Shown: positions 28,001-35,871 of the stretch, piece after piece | Layout of the letters: each line of letters opens with the position of its first letter | Position numbering within the stretch: the first letter of the stretch is position 1 | DNA from: Fluviicola taffensis DSM 16823 | GTDB taxonomy: Bacteria; Bacteroidota; Bacteroidia; Flavobacteriales_D; Crocinitomicaceae | Direction of reading: 5' to 3' | Length of the DNA: 64,000 nt | NCBI RefSeq assembly: GCF_000194605.1 | Contig: NC_015321.1 | Span: forward strand, 4,154,001 to 4,218,000 | Translations under genes and position numbers: made by a program | The notes under the pieces: model-generated | Seen by the model: the letters and a program-made list of their open reading frames with translations, nothing else | Told to the model about the DNA's origin: nothing | Databases searched by the model: none

Positions 28001-28113
28001 CAATCATTAGAAACGTCTGTTCCAGTTGTGGAAACATAACGTGTCTGAGAAAAGCTGATACCGGAAACCATCGTGATAGAGGCTACAAAGAGCCATTGTA
28101 AAGGTGATTTCAT
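25081..28113 (-). CDS. T9SS-exported beta-helix protein with internal duplication
   Basis: A cell-surface or secreted protein of about 1010 residues. It has a signal peptide (MKSPLQWLFVASITMVSGIS) and two tandem copies of a roughly 452-residue unit, each beginning RYVSTTGTDV...C...PG.PC and filled with right-handed beta-helix (PbH1-type) strands. A type A T9SS C-terminal sorting domain closes it (LYPNPAINAVTIEL ... GVYVVRLNNKG ... FVKN, last 75 residues). Each copy has a Cys pair after its start (NDCQTPGNPC, NTCTLPGSPC). I placed the start at the ATG ending at 28113 because an exact TANNTTTG promoter box overlaps the further-upstream GTG at 28140. Another ATG two codons upstream (28119) is possible. 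Beta-helix folds are frequent in polysaccharide-active proteins and adhesins; no catalytic motif is evident. Confidence 0.88.
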   Translation of the reverse strand: MKSPLQWLFVASITMVSGISFSQTRYVSTTGTDVSNDCQTPGNPCGTISHAYSEAIADDTIKIAPGNYNLTSTLSLLQPVVIAALDPMDLPVITSSASDVISVNSDDVTIMNLHFEMGLTASTGLRGIVANTGDFDNLKVSGNIFESTNPISGTPNTNMVWTAFAISLVATSGDVQNVTIEDNEIIADATSNVFGRGIFLGNGGTGLDAPGGTISGNTIKAYYAIQSALIADDLSISDNDIDGTVLIIAPKAGVIVDVEDNMLGNNTQMTPASYYAVLELRSIEVGDVNVSGNQFSNYVNIGLLSEASKNVSVLGNIFTPDAAASGFTSIMANTKLMTNGAQGNTYSDEITIQGNTFNAGLTGQGTAILFADHYGVNTPAFGNITIGGAGVTDKNTFNSNLGTYIALDELSGPSTAFPLWATYPATTMAPFSQDVEAYAIYNNYGLANFAAIEAKNNDQSDEAGLGKIYLTAYGENRYVSTTGTDVLNTCTLPGSPCLTIAHAISVAIDEDSVIVYPGSYALTSVLNIGQDGLVLTASDVNDKPVITTNQANIIDVNAEDVTVNGFEFRMGLTNATGIKGVVSTASNFNNLKVSKNDFISTAALDLEGMVWSAFAVQLTSATGEIDTVEITDNGITTAATNLNVFGRGFYLGSGSANGPGGLIANNQIQAYYAIQTANIATDLTVESNDINGISMFSAPLNNSLFDVYDNTFSGANMNTNMTSDSLYAVVEIRGIASGSIEFYDNTIEGFSKIGLLSSASKDVIVDANVFTPKATATAFTSLMANTKLMTNGVQGNTYSDEITIIGNTFSAGATNGGTAIIFADHYGVNTPAFADITVGGAATAEKNIFNASLGKYIVLDNKTGTSASEPLWAVYDATNMKPVTQNVEALYVNNTYNFGSTGEVELKNIDSVDNVILGKVILAYSFVGLDELTSADATLYPNPAINAVTIELTDLNAVVEMTVVDLVGNVVYNSTINGSITVDVSNLTSGVYVVRLNNKGQVSSTRFVKN

Positions 28114-28139
28114 AATCATTTGTTTTAAAATTAATCCCA

Positions 28140-28170
28140 CAAAAGTAGACCTTCAATGAATGTTTTCCAA
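28140..28170 (-). promoter_or_regulatory. Promoter of the beta-helix gene
   Basis: On the minus strand TTG (28170-28168), 20 bp spacer, then TACTTTTG (28147-28140), matching the Bacteroidota TTG/TANNTTTG promoter. The start site would fall near 28133, ruling out the GTG start at 28140 and supporting the ATG codons at 28119 or 28113. Confidence 0.65.
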
Positions 28171-28383
28171 TTATTTAACACTCAAGCATTAAATAATTAA
28201 CAATTTAAAAATTAGTTGCCGTTAATAAAATGTTTGATTTGCAAGGTTTTACAATAAAAAATGTTGAAATGTTAAAAAAAATAATTAACAACTTTTTAGC
28301 ATAAAACTGAACGATTAAATGCCTTCATAAGACAAATACTTGTTAGAAGCGTAGTTTACAGGTGCAAACCAAATAAACAAAAA

Positions 28384-28887
28384 TTATCCATTCTTTTTTG
28401 ACTTATAAAACTGTTTATCAGCGATATAAAGTATTTTATTCACTTCGGCGTAAATGATTCCAGTTTCATCTTCAAAACGTGTATCAAAATCAATGACACA
28501 TTTTCCATGTTCTTTTACTGTTTCAATAATGTGTTTTACTGACTCATCTAAAATTACGAATCGGGCAAATACCTTTTTCTTGATAGGTCTGATGAACTTA
28601 ACTGTTGCTGCTTTATCCCAAACAACATAGTCTTTTCCCAAAATATTGATTAATTGAGCCATGTAAATAGGATCCAGTGAACCATAAATACTTCCTCCGA
28701 AAACAGAACCTACGTAATTTTTTGTACGCAAACTTAATTTCAACTGAACATGAACTTCTAACCAATCATCCGATAAAAAAACAACCCTCCCACCTGTTCT
28801 TCTATATGCCGGAAAGAAATTAAAGCCAATCCGTTTGCTTTTAGAAAGAGTGCTTTCTCGCTTATTGGTTTTAAAAATTGTTCTCAT
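28384..28887 (-). CDS. DUF4442 (hotdog-fold thioesterase-like) protein
   Basis: A 167-residue protein of the DUF4442/YiiD_C-type hotdog-fold group. Characteristic parts are PAYRRTGGRVVFLSDDWLEVHVQLKLSLRTKNYVGSVFGGSIYG (about 26-69, with Asn52-Tyr53 and Gly58-Gly59) and the following DPIYMAQL segment. Members are thought to act on acyl-CoA or acyl-ACP thioesters, but activity is unproven for this family. No signal peptide. It follows the small TPR gene by 35 bp, in the same direction. Confidence 0.8.
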   Translation of the reverse strand: MRTIFKTNKRESTLSKSKRIGFNFFPAYRRTGGRVVFLSDDWLEVHVQLKLSLRTKNYVGSVFGGSIYGSLDPIYMAQLINILGKDYVVWDKAATVKFIRPIKKKVFARFVILDESVKHIIETVKEHGKCVIDFDTRFEDETGIIYAEVNKILYIADKQFYKSKKNG

Positions 28888-28922
28888 AATCTGATTCTTG
28901 AATCTCGATTTCGAGGTGATTT

Positions 28923-29570
28923 TTAATTGTCTCCGATAGATTTTAACGCCACTTTCGCAATGGCACTATTCGACATCGTTGTTTCTTGTGACTCTATGAT
29001 TTCAGCCAGTAATTTCTTAGCTGTTTCTTTATCTCCACTCTCGCTTAACATCATTGCTTTGTTTAGCAACAAAATTCCTTTCGTTTCGCGATCTGGATTT
29101 CCAGCAAGACCTTTTTCGATGGAATACATGCGTTCTTCTGGCTCTGACTGCAAGTAAGCAATGTCTTTCCAAGCTGGTGCAAATGAGGGTACATTGTCAA
29201 CAATTTGTTTTGCAATATGATATTTCTTTTCTGGTTCTTCTGTCCACTCAATCTGCATGTAAAACGTATACAGTCCTTCTGGAAACAATCCAACTTTTTC
29301 TCCTTCCAAGGTATAAATCGCTGTTTTCGTGGTGAAAAAACCATCTGGTTCCAAAGTGTCCGTTTCCTGGTAATACTTTAAAGCATTGTCAAAATCTCCC
29401 ATGAGTAAGTAAGTAAACGCCAGATCATAAACTGGATAAGCCCACAAAGGTTCAATTTTCATCGCTTCAAGCAATTTTTCAATTGCCAATTGATAATTTC
29501 CAGCTTGTCCGGCTTCTCTCGCTTCTAAATGCAGTAGGTTTGCTTGCTCATTGATTGGTCCAGTTTCCAT
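28923..29570 (-). CDS. Small TPR protein
   Basis: A 215-residue cytosolic protein with TPR units, clearest at about 14-80 (ANLLHLEAREAGQAGNYQLAIEKLLEAM, PVYDLAFTYLLMGDFDNALKYYQETDTLEP) and again at about 165-205. The middle part (about 85-125) is not repeat-like. No enzymatic motif. Probably in one transcript with the DUF4442 gene. Confidence 0.75.
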   Translation of the reverse strand: METGPINEQANLLHLEAREAGQAGNYQLAIEKLLEAMKIEPLWAYPVYDLAFTYLLMGDFDNALKYYQETDTLEPDGFFTTKTAIYTLEGEKVGLFPEGLYTFYMQIEWTEEPEKKYHIAKQIVDNVPSFAPAWKDIAYLQSEPEERMYSIEKGLAGNPDRETKGILLLNKAMMLSESGDKETAKKLLAEIIESQETTMSNSAIAKVALKSIGDN

Positions 29571-29650
29571 GTAACGTTTTGGTTTGATTTTTCAGGAGTT
29601 GATATTAATAATTTTGGATGAATTTAGGAACACATTTTACATAAATTTCC

Positions 29651-30370
29651 TTACTCTTCCGTTTTCAATAATTTTCTAAAGCGTTTCTTGAGTTGATTCT
29701 CATTTTTTGAGATGGTATCAAATTTTGGAGACATACAATCTATCAGAAAATAACTTCTCGATTCTTCAATCGTCGTATCTTCGGAATCACCCGCTATTTT
29801 GTGGTCGTAATAAGAATAATCGTAAACAAATGCACGAATTTCAGGAACTTTTGTTTTAATCAGCCACGATATTGTGTGGTAATATTCTCCCCCGTCCATG
29901 ATATCATTAGCCAGTTCAAAGTATTCCTTTTTTAGCTGGTCCTTTTTCTTATCAAAAAGAACTAATTTAATCGATGACGATCCATATTCAGAAGGTGTTC
30001 GCACAATTAATCCTAAGGTAGATACATCTATTTGAAATTGATTACAAGCGTAAAATCCTGACAATTTACCCCAAGAAGCTTCTGTTATCCCAGGTTTAAA
30101 AACAGCTGCCTCTTTCAGACTTAGCTCTTTACCTAAGAAGTGTTTGTCGTTATATTCGTAAAACACTTTCAGTGTATCAAAAGAAATGGGTTTGAATTTC
30201 TTCAAGAGCTCCTCATACCTACTTTTCTTTTCAAAAGCAGAGGAATCGATTTCCTGAACCGACTCCTCTGCTAAAGGAAGTTCTTTTTCAGTATTCGGAT
30301 TTGAGCTGCATGAGCTAAAAAGCCCTTGTAAAATAAAAATCAAAGTGGTTGCGTAGTAAGTCTTTTTCAT
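29651..30370 (-). CDS. Lipoprotein, unknown
   Basis: A 239-residue predicted lipoprotein with signal MKKTYYATTLIFILQGLFSSCSS (lipidated Cys about 21). The start is the ATG at 30370; a TTG one codon earlier is ignored. The mature part starts with an acidic linker and then has mixed alpha/beta sequence without a family I can name; the middle has conserved-looking segments KEAAVFKPGITEASWGKLSGFYACNQFQID and a very Tyr/Asp-rich VYDYSYYDHKIAGDSED. It is flanked by unrelated genes. Confidence 0.65.
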   Translation of the reverse strand: MKKTYYATTLIFILQGLFSSCSSNPNTEKELPLAEESVQEIDSSAFEKKSRYEELLKKFKPISFDTLKVFYEYNDKHFLGKELSLKEAAVFKPGITEASWGKLSGFYACNQFQIDVSTLGLIVRTPSEYGSSSIKLVLFDKKKDQLKKEYFELANDIMDGGEYYHTISWLIKTKVPEIRAFVYDYSYYDHKIAGDSEDTTIEESRSYFLIDCMSPKFDTISKNENQLKKRFRKLLKTEE

Positions 30371-30412
30371 CAATTAAGCGATTAACAAAATGAAACTACA
30401 CATTTTTTTGAA

Positions 30413-31417
30413 TTATGACCGATTAATTGTTTCAAAAACTTCCGCCAAAATCCCATACGATTTCAATCGTTTTTCATTGTCGTAAATATTTCCTGTAATC
30501 ATAAATTCGTCCACTTGGTGTTCATCTGCAAAATCGCTAAACTGTTCAATCAACGAATCTTTATCTCCGATGAACGAGCAAGCTGTCATGGGAAGAACGG
30601 CGTCCAACAAATCTTGCGGCCACGTTTTTAATAAATTCGGAATTGGTGGGGAAAGCGGTTGACGTGCATTGGTCAAAATTCCCGAGAACATTTTATACAA
30701 ACTCATGGATAACAATTCTGCTTCCTCAATGGTATCAGCTGCAATTCCATTTACACACGCCAAAACATACGGTTTGTCCAAATATGGAGAAGGTCGAAAA
30801 TTATTTCGATAAATCTGTGTGGCAATTTTGAATTGTTTGGGAGCAAAATGTGAAGCAAATGCATAAGGAAGTCCCATTTCTGCAGCTAAATATGCGCTAT
30901 CTGTACTCGATCCTAAAATCCAAATGGGGATATCTAATCCTTCTGCAGGAAATGCACGAACTGCCGCAGTTTTATTCCCTTCACTGAAAAATTTCTGAAG
31001 TGCAACTACATCATTTGGAAATTGGTAAGCTGTATTCAAGTCTCCTCTTCTCAATGCAGCTGCAGTTTGTTGATCTGTTCCTGGAGCTCTTCCTAACCCC
31101 AAATCAATGCGATTGGGATACATCGTTTCCAAAGTTCCAAATTGTTCGGCAATTGCCAAAGGCGCGTGATTTGGAAGCATAATTCCACCCGAACCCACTC
31201 TAATTTTGCTTGTTTTAGCTGCTACGTGGCCAATCAATACGGAAGTTGCTGAACTCGCGATGAATTCCATGTTGTGGTGTTCTGCAAGCCAAACTCGTTC
31301 GTATCCTAATTTTTCTGCGTGTTGTGCTAAATCTACTGTTCTTTCAATGGCTGTCGCTGCGTTGCCGTCTTTGGTAATCATGGATAAATCCAAGACGGAA
31401 TATGTAATTTTTTTCAT
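30413..31417 (-). CDS. Luciferase-like flavin-dependent oxidoreductase
   Basis: A 334-residue LLM-class (bacterial luciferase family) monooxygenase of the MsnO8/YhbW subgroup. Signatures are [26 protein letters not shown] at the start, [63 protein letters not shown] (about 33-95; key WLAEHH and [10 protein letters not shown]), [13 protein letters not shown] and [26 protein letters not shown]. It uses reduced flavin and oxygen; the substrate is unknown. Cytosolic, monocistronic by spacing. Confidence 0.92.
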   Translation of the reverse strand: MKKITYSVLDLSMITKDGNAATAIERTVDLAQHAEKLGYERVWLAEHHNMEFIASSATSVLIGHVAAKTSKIRVGSGGIMLPNHAPLAIAEQFGTLETMYPNRIDLGLGRAPGTDQQTAAALRRGDLNTAYQFPNDVVALQKFFSEGNKTAAVRAFPAEGLDIPIWILGSSTDSAYLAAEMGLPYAFASHFAPKQFKIATQIYRNNFRPSPYLDKPYVLACVNGIAADTIEEAELLSMSLYKMFSGILTNARQPLSPPIPNLLKTWPQDLLDAVLPMTACSFIGDKDSLIEQFSDFADEHQVDEFMITGNIYDNEKRLKSYGILAEVFETINRS

Positions 31418-31671
31418 GGCTTAAAATTACGGAATGACGATTTAGATAAAAGCCATAACAAGTTAAAATTTGTAGTTAGTTTCATGGAAGATACTACTAA
31501 ACTATATTCGATTCATGGAAATGAAACACCGAGAATCAAAAAACGTAAAGTTTAAATCTTACTTTTTCCTTTGCGTCTTTGACTATCTGGGATTTAAAAA
31601 ATCAGATTCGGAATAGCAATGCAAAAATAAAGAGAGAATTATCAATGATATAATTACAATCCATTGAAAAT

Positions 31672-32349
31672 TTAAGAAAAACGATATCCTACTCTACTTT
31701 GAGTGATGATGTGTTCCGGGTGATTGGGATTATCTTCAATTTTCCTGCGCAATGTATTCATAAAAACACGTAAATATTGGATTTCAGTCTGATAACCCAC
31801 TCCCCAAACTTCTTTCAGGATAAATTGATGTGTTAACGCCCTTCCTTCATGTGCAAAAAACAAGGCCATGAGATTAAATTCTGTAGACGTAAGTTTCACA
31901 ATTTCTCCTTTTTTTTTCAAAACCCGAGCTGGTAAATCCAACTCCAAATCACCCAATTCTAGTACCGTTTTTGTATTTGAAGTATGATTTCTTCGAATAG
32001 CTGAGCGAATCCGAGCTAGTAATTCAGCATTTCGGAAGGGTTTTGTGAGGTAATCGGTCGCTCCTTCATCCAAAGCTTTCACGATATCTTCTTCTGAGTC
32101 TTGAACGGACAAAACAATGATTGCTTTGCTGTACCAAGTTCTGAGTTCGTTGATTACTTCATGGCCACTTTTATCAGGAAGACCTAAATCGAGGATAATC
32201 AATTCGGGAGGGTGATTTGCGGCCTTCAACATTCCTTCTTTTGCTGTTTCAGCCAATAAAATCTTGTAATCGTTACTTTCAAGAGTTATTTCGAGCAATT
32301 TACGAATCTGAGGTTCGTCATCGATGACCAGGATTTCCGCTTTATTCAT
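31672..32349 (-). CDS. kdpE: KdpE-like response regulator
   Basis: A 225-residue OmpR-type response regulator. The receiver domain (about 4-118) has the acidic pair Asp10/Asp11, the phosphoacceptor Asp54 in LIILDLGLPD and the conserved Lys of TKPFRNAELLARI. The winged-helix domain (about 130-225) ends in the KdpE-like YLRVFMNTLRRKIEDNPNHPEHIITQSRVGYRF. The start overlaps the end of the sensor kinase gene by 8 bp. In the full system KdpE activates the high-affinity potassium ATPase kdpFABC, which is not in this window. Confidence 0.9.
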   Translation of the reverse strand: MNKAEILVIDDEPQIRKLLEITLESNDYKILLAETAKEGMLKAANHPPELIILDLGLPDKSGHEVINELRTWYSKAIIVLSVQDSEEDIVKALDEGATDYLTKPFRNAELLARIRSAIRRNHTSNTKTVLELGDLELDLPARVLKKKGEIVKLTSTEFNLMALFFAHEGRALTHQFILKEVWGVGYQTEIQYLRVFMNTLRRKIEDNPNHPEHIITQSRVGYRFS

Positions 32350-33421
32350 TGTTCAAATTATTCATAAAAGATACTTCTACTGGTAAAGTAATCAAAAATT
32401 GTGCTCCGCCTTCTAATCGATTCCTAACAGTAACTGTTCCTTGATGCGCTTCGATAAATCCCTTCACAATCGATAATCCAAGTCCTGTTCCTCCAGCCTT
32501 TGATTCAGGAAGACGATAGAATTTATCGAAGACATTGGGTAGTGATTCTAATGGAAAACCTGGTCCTGCATCGGAAATTTCCAGAATACACCAGTTATTT
32601 TCAGAACGAAGGATAATCTCAATGGAGGAATTTGACGGTGTATATTGAATGGCATTATGGATAATGTTATCTAAAACAGTTTCCAAAATCCCAGAATCAA
32701 CTTTCATCAAAGGCAAGGAATCATTCGATTGATAAACGATTGGATGATTCTTAAATTCCGAATGTCTTTGAATCAGTTGATGTACAACTTCATTCATATC
32801 TGTCCAGTCCAATTTTAACTGTAGCATATCATTTTCGAGTCGGCTCATATTTAACAAATTCTCCACCTGACGTTGTAAGCGCAAACTCGATTTATCTATC
32901 GCATGAAGCAGTTCTACCTCTTGTTCGGAAGTCAATTTTGAGCGGTTTTCCTTCAACATATCCACTGAACCTAAGATGGTTGAAAGTGGTGTTTTTAATT
33001 CATGAGATAGTGAATTGAACAAAGTATTGTACAATTTCACTTCTTTCTCTTTTTCTTCCTTGTTTCGTGCTTTTTTTTCCGCTCTCCGGATTTGAAATGT
33101 CAGAACAGCATTGATAAAAGCGATAAAAAAATACATGAGAAAGGTTAAGAAATCCTCAGCTTGGTTGATATGAATGTTGAACAGTGGCTCTATAAAAAAG
33201 AAGTTCCAAATAAATGCACTCAATGTTGCACCCAGCAGAACCGGCCAAATATTAAAAACCATCGCGGAAAGTGAGACAGTCATCAATAAGATTAATGCAA
33301 CAATCTTATAATTAAACAAATCATTGAAATAGTAACAAATTCCTGCTACGGAAAGAATAAGCATACAATTCAAAACGAATTGTCCAAGCAAAGAAATATG
33401 ACTGGTTTTTGTATGTTTCAA
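32342..33421 (-). CDS. Shortened KdpD-like sensor histidine kinase
   Basis: A 359-residue kinase corresponding to the C-terminal half of KdpD. It has four membrane helices of the DUF4118 type (about 13-110), a coiled linker (113-130), a HisKA domain with phosphoacceptor His140 in LSHELKTPLSTI, and a HATPase domain with N box DNIIHNAIQYTP, G1 DAGPGFP and G2 GGTGLGLSIVKGF. The roughly 500-residue cytosolic KdpD and USP part of the usual protein is absent. No ATG fits the full first helix; translation probably starts at TTG 33421, since the next ATG at 33364 would delete part of helix 1. Overlaps the regulator gene by 8 bp. Confidence 0.85.
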   Translation of the reverse strand: MKHTKTSHISLLGQFVLNCMLILSVAGICYYFNDLFNYKIVALILLMTVSLSAMVFNIWPVLLGATLSAFIWNFFFIEPLFNIHINQAEDFLTFLMYFFIAFINAVLTFQIRRAEKKARNKEEKEKEVKLYNTLFNSLSHELKTPLSTILGSVDMLKENRSKLTSEQEVELLHAIDKSSLRLQRQVENLLNMSRLENDMLQLKLDWTDMNEVVHQLIQRHSEFKNHPIVYQSNDSLPLMKVDSGILETVLDNIIHNAIQYTPSNSSIEIILRSENNWCILEISDAGPGFPLESLPNVFDKFYRLPESKAGGTGLGLSIVKGFIEAHQGTVTVRNRLEGGAQFLITLPVEVSFMNNLNNE

Positions 33422-33437
33422 GTGAAAAAATCTTACT

Positions 33438-33445
33438 CAAAAGTA
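33438..33445 (-). promoter_or_regulatory. -7 promoter box before the KdpDE-like pair
   Basis: TACTTTTG on the minus strand is an exact TANNTTTG match 16 nt before the presumed TTG start. No clear -33 element. Confidence 0.4.
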
Positions 33446-33552
33446 CAGGTAAAACCGTAAAGAAAAATAAAGAAACACGAATGTCGGATTCACACTATTG
33501 AATTCAGAGATAAATTGACTAAAAAAGGAGTGCTAAAAATATTTTTTCAACA

Positions 33553-34113
33553 TCACTTATGATTAAGGACAAATACCTGTTTTGCTTCCTCCCATTTTTC
33601 TGGATTCACTTGATAAGACACATATGGAAATTTCTCTCCCCCAATGTCTTTTAAAAAGTGTTCACCCTCTTCAACTCCAAATCTCGCTGTTCCTTTTTGA
33701 GAACGGATATTTTCTTCTGCAATTTCAAAGATTACTTTGTCCACGAACTGGAATGCATAATCAATCAATAATTGTTTGTTTGCAAAATTATAAGTTCCTC
33801 CCCAATGGGCACGATCTAAAAAAGTACCTCCAATTTTGATGGAAGAATTTTCTGCATCAAAATCATAATATCGGGTACTTCCAAAAATTTTATTGGTTTC
33901 TTTATCGATGAGTACCAAACTCTTTCCTGAATCTAACGATTCTTCAAAAAAGGAATTGTATTCTTCTCGTTTGTGTCTACTATATACTGGATGCTGTTCC
34001 CAAATCAATGGATCTGAAGCTACTTGATACAATTCTTCGTAATCTGAGCGTTCCAACGGACGAAGAAGTACTAACTCATTTTCCAATACTGGTTGCCATG
34101 AAATCGTTTCCAT
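33553..34113 (-). CDS. GNAT family acetyltransferase (RimJ/RimL-like), copy 2
   Basis: A 186-residue GNAT protein of the ribosomal-protein-acetylase type (Acetyltransf_3). It starts ISWQPVLENELVLLRPLERSDYEELYQVASDPLIWEQHPVYSR and later has YNFANKQLLIDYAFQFVDKVIFEI and ENIRSQKGTARFGVEEG, all closely matched in the gene at 34282-34818. The classical Q/RxxGxG/A loop is replaced by DRAHWGGTYNFANKQLL, as expected for this subgroup. It differs from its paralogue in the C-terminal 10-15 residues. Substrate unknown. It is the downstream copy of the tandem pair. Confidence 0.87.
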   Translation of the reverse strand: METISWQPVLENELVLLRPLERSDYEELYQVASDPLIWEQHPVYSRHKREEYNSFFEESLDSGKSLVLIDKETNKIFGSTRYYDFDAENSSIKIGGTFLDRAHWGGTYNFANKQLLIDYAFQFVDKVIFEIAEENIRSQKGTARFGVEEGEHFLKDIGGEKFPYVSYQVNPEKWEEAKQVFVLNHK

Positions 34114-34281
34114 AATACATCGTTTTAGTCATATTAAGATACTAACACAATGTTTGTAAAAACACTTTTTTAATGAATTTTGTGACTTAAATAACGTTAA
34201 TAGTTTCAAATAGAATCAGCTATTTTCAATAGAAAACAGCTGTCAATCTTAAAGTTTGAATGATTTTAACAGAGTAATTTA

Positions 34282-34818
34282 TTATGATTGACCTTCCCAT
34301 TTTTCCTTTGTTAGAACGTAAGTGATGTATGGAAACTGTTCACCATTTACTTCTTTCAAAAAATGATTTACTTTCTCAATACCCAACTTTTCCGTTCCTT
34401 TCTGAGACCTAAAATTTGTTTCCCCAATTTCGAAAAAAACTCGATTTAAAAATTGAAAGGCATAGTCAATAAGCAATTTTTTGTGTGCAAAATTGTACTT
34501 TCCTCCCCAGTAATCGCGTCCTAAAAATGAATACCCAATTTTCACAGAATGGTTATCCAAATCAAGATCATAGTAGCGAGAACTTCCAATGATTTTTTGA
34601 GTTGGTTTGTCAATAATCACAAAAGTAAGACTGCCTGCAAGCGCCTCCTCAAAAAACATCATGAAGACTTCTGGTTTGTAACGATCATTCGATGGGTGTT
34701 GCTCCCATAACAATGGATCAGAAGCAACATCAAATAACTCGTCGTGATCCCATGCCTCTAATGGGCGCAAAAGCACCAATTCATTTTCTAAAATTGGTTG
34801 CCAAGAAATTTTATTCAT
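34282..34818 (-). CDS. GNAT family acetyltransferase (RimJ/RimL-like), copy 1
   Basis: A 178-residue paralogue of the adjacent GNAT. The two align without gaps over the conserved core (WQPILENELVLLRPLE, ASDPLLWEQHP, GRDYWGGKYNFAHKKLLIDYAFQF, NFRSQKGTEKLGIEKVNHFLKE). I start at the ATG at 34818; the further-upstream GTG at 34827 is less likely. The 168 bp spacer to the second copy has no gene. Tandem duplication with divergence suggests different substrates, but this is inference. Confidence 0.87.
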   Translation of the reverse strand: MNKISWQPILENELVLLRPLEAWDHDELFDVASDPLLWEQHPSNDRYKPEVFMMFFEEALAGSLTFVIIDKPTQKIIGSSRYYDLDLDNHSVKIGYSFLGRDYWGGKYNFAHKKLLIDYAFQFLNRVFFEIGETNFRSQKGTEKLGIEKVNHFLKEVNGEQFPYITYVLTKEKWEGQS

Positions 34819-34939
34819 CTGCTTCACTTTTAAATGTTACATTTTTTCGATTCTTTAATTTAATTTAAAGATTCCCTAAGACTTGATAAATTACTTTAAC
34901 ATTCTGTAAATTGCGCAATTGAAAAGCCTAGCTTTGATT

Positions 34940-35743
34940 TCACTTATTGGATAAAATATAATTCACCTTTGCTAAAAAAACCTCTGTTTCTAACAAAGGA
35001 CACTCGAGGTGTTTTCCCGTATAAATTAAGCTTTCGTGCTTCGTTGTACAATTTGCTTCAACCAATTCATACTGTGAAAAAGGAACATCTTCATCCTCTT
35101 TGGAATGAATGAACAAGACTGGAATTTTGACTAGTTTCTTGATATCTTCTTTTGCGGAATATGGAGAAGTAACAAACTTCTCAATCATTTCTTTTTGTTC
35201 TGGAGGCGAATAAGCTGAAGCTATATCAGTAAATGATGAAATGGTTCCATCTAGTATCAATCCACTAATTTTCGATTCATTTAAAGCTGCCAAATGAGTT
35301 GCAATTTGAGTTCCCATAGAAGCTCCATACAAAAGGATGTTGGTGTTTTTAATTGCTTTTTGAGTCAAGGAAAAATCCAAAATTTTTTGACCGTCTGATT
35401 CGATATTGAGATGGGTGGGTTTCCCCGTAGACTTTCCATATCCTCTGAAATCAACCATAAATACCTGGAATCCATCTTTCACCAATGATTTTATCAAAGG
35501 AATATACGTTGAAACATTCCCTCCTGCACCATGAAAATAAATGATGGTTGCTTTTGGTTTTTTGTCTGGAGAAATCAAATATGCAGTAATCTCATCTTCA
35601 TCCATTTTTTTTGTAAAAATCTTTACTTTCAGAGAATCAATCTGCTTCCATTCATGGGACGGATAATAGAATTTATCATCCATTTGCGCAGATACCTGCA
35701 GAACAAATAGTACAATAGCGATTAAAGAAATTAGCTTATGCAT
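34940..35743 (-). CDS. Secreted alpha/beta hydrolase (lysophospholipase-like)
   Basis: A 267-residue exported serine hydrolase. The signal peptide (1-19, IVLFVLQVSAQ) is clear. Motifs are the oxyanion FHGAGGN (70-76), VDFRGYGKSTGKP (98-110), the nucleophile elbow YGASMGT with Ser142, the acid in IHSKEDEDVPF and a His in TGKHLECPLL. The layout resembles BAAT/serine aminopeptidase S33 proteins of the YqkD/Bem46 type. Probably periplasmic. Substrate unknown. Confidence 0.87.
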   Translation of the reverse strand: MHKLISLIAIVLFVLQVSAQMDDKFYYPSHEWKQIDSLKVKIFTKKMDEDEITAYLISPDKKPKATIIYFHGAGGNVSTYIPLIKSLVKDGFQVFMVDFRGYGKSTGKPTHLNIESDGQKILDFSLTQKAIKNTNILLYGASMGTQIATHLAALNESKISGLILDGTISSFTDIASAYSPPEQKEMIEKFVTSPYSAKEDIKKLVKIPVLFIHSKEDEDVPFSQYELVEANCTTKHESLIYTGKHLECPLLETEVFLAKVNYILSNK

Positions 35744-35820
35744 TTACCTGAAAATTGAATTTGAATTAAATGTACTGAATAACTGGCTTTGGAAGATTTA
35801 GAACCTCCTTTTTGAAGCAA

Positions 35821-35850
35821 AAAAACATCCATCGACGGATGAATGTTTTT
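35821..35850 (-). terminator. Intrinsic terminator after the WG-repeat gene
   Basis: Stem AAAAACAT/ATGTTTTT extended after one mismatch by CATC/GATG (35821-35833 with 35838-35850), tight loop. Symmetric A and T flanks allow function on both strands; the WG gene ends 22 bp away. Confidence 0.75.
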
Positions 35851-35871
35851 TCATTTAATTTATTAAAAAAA

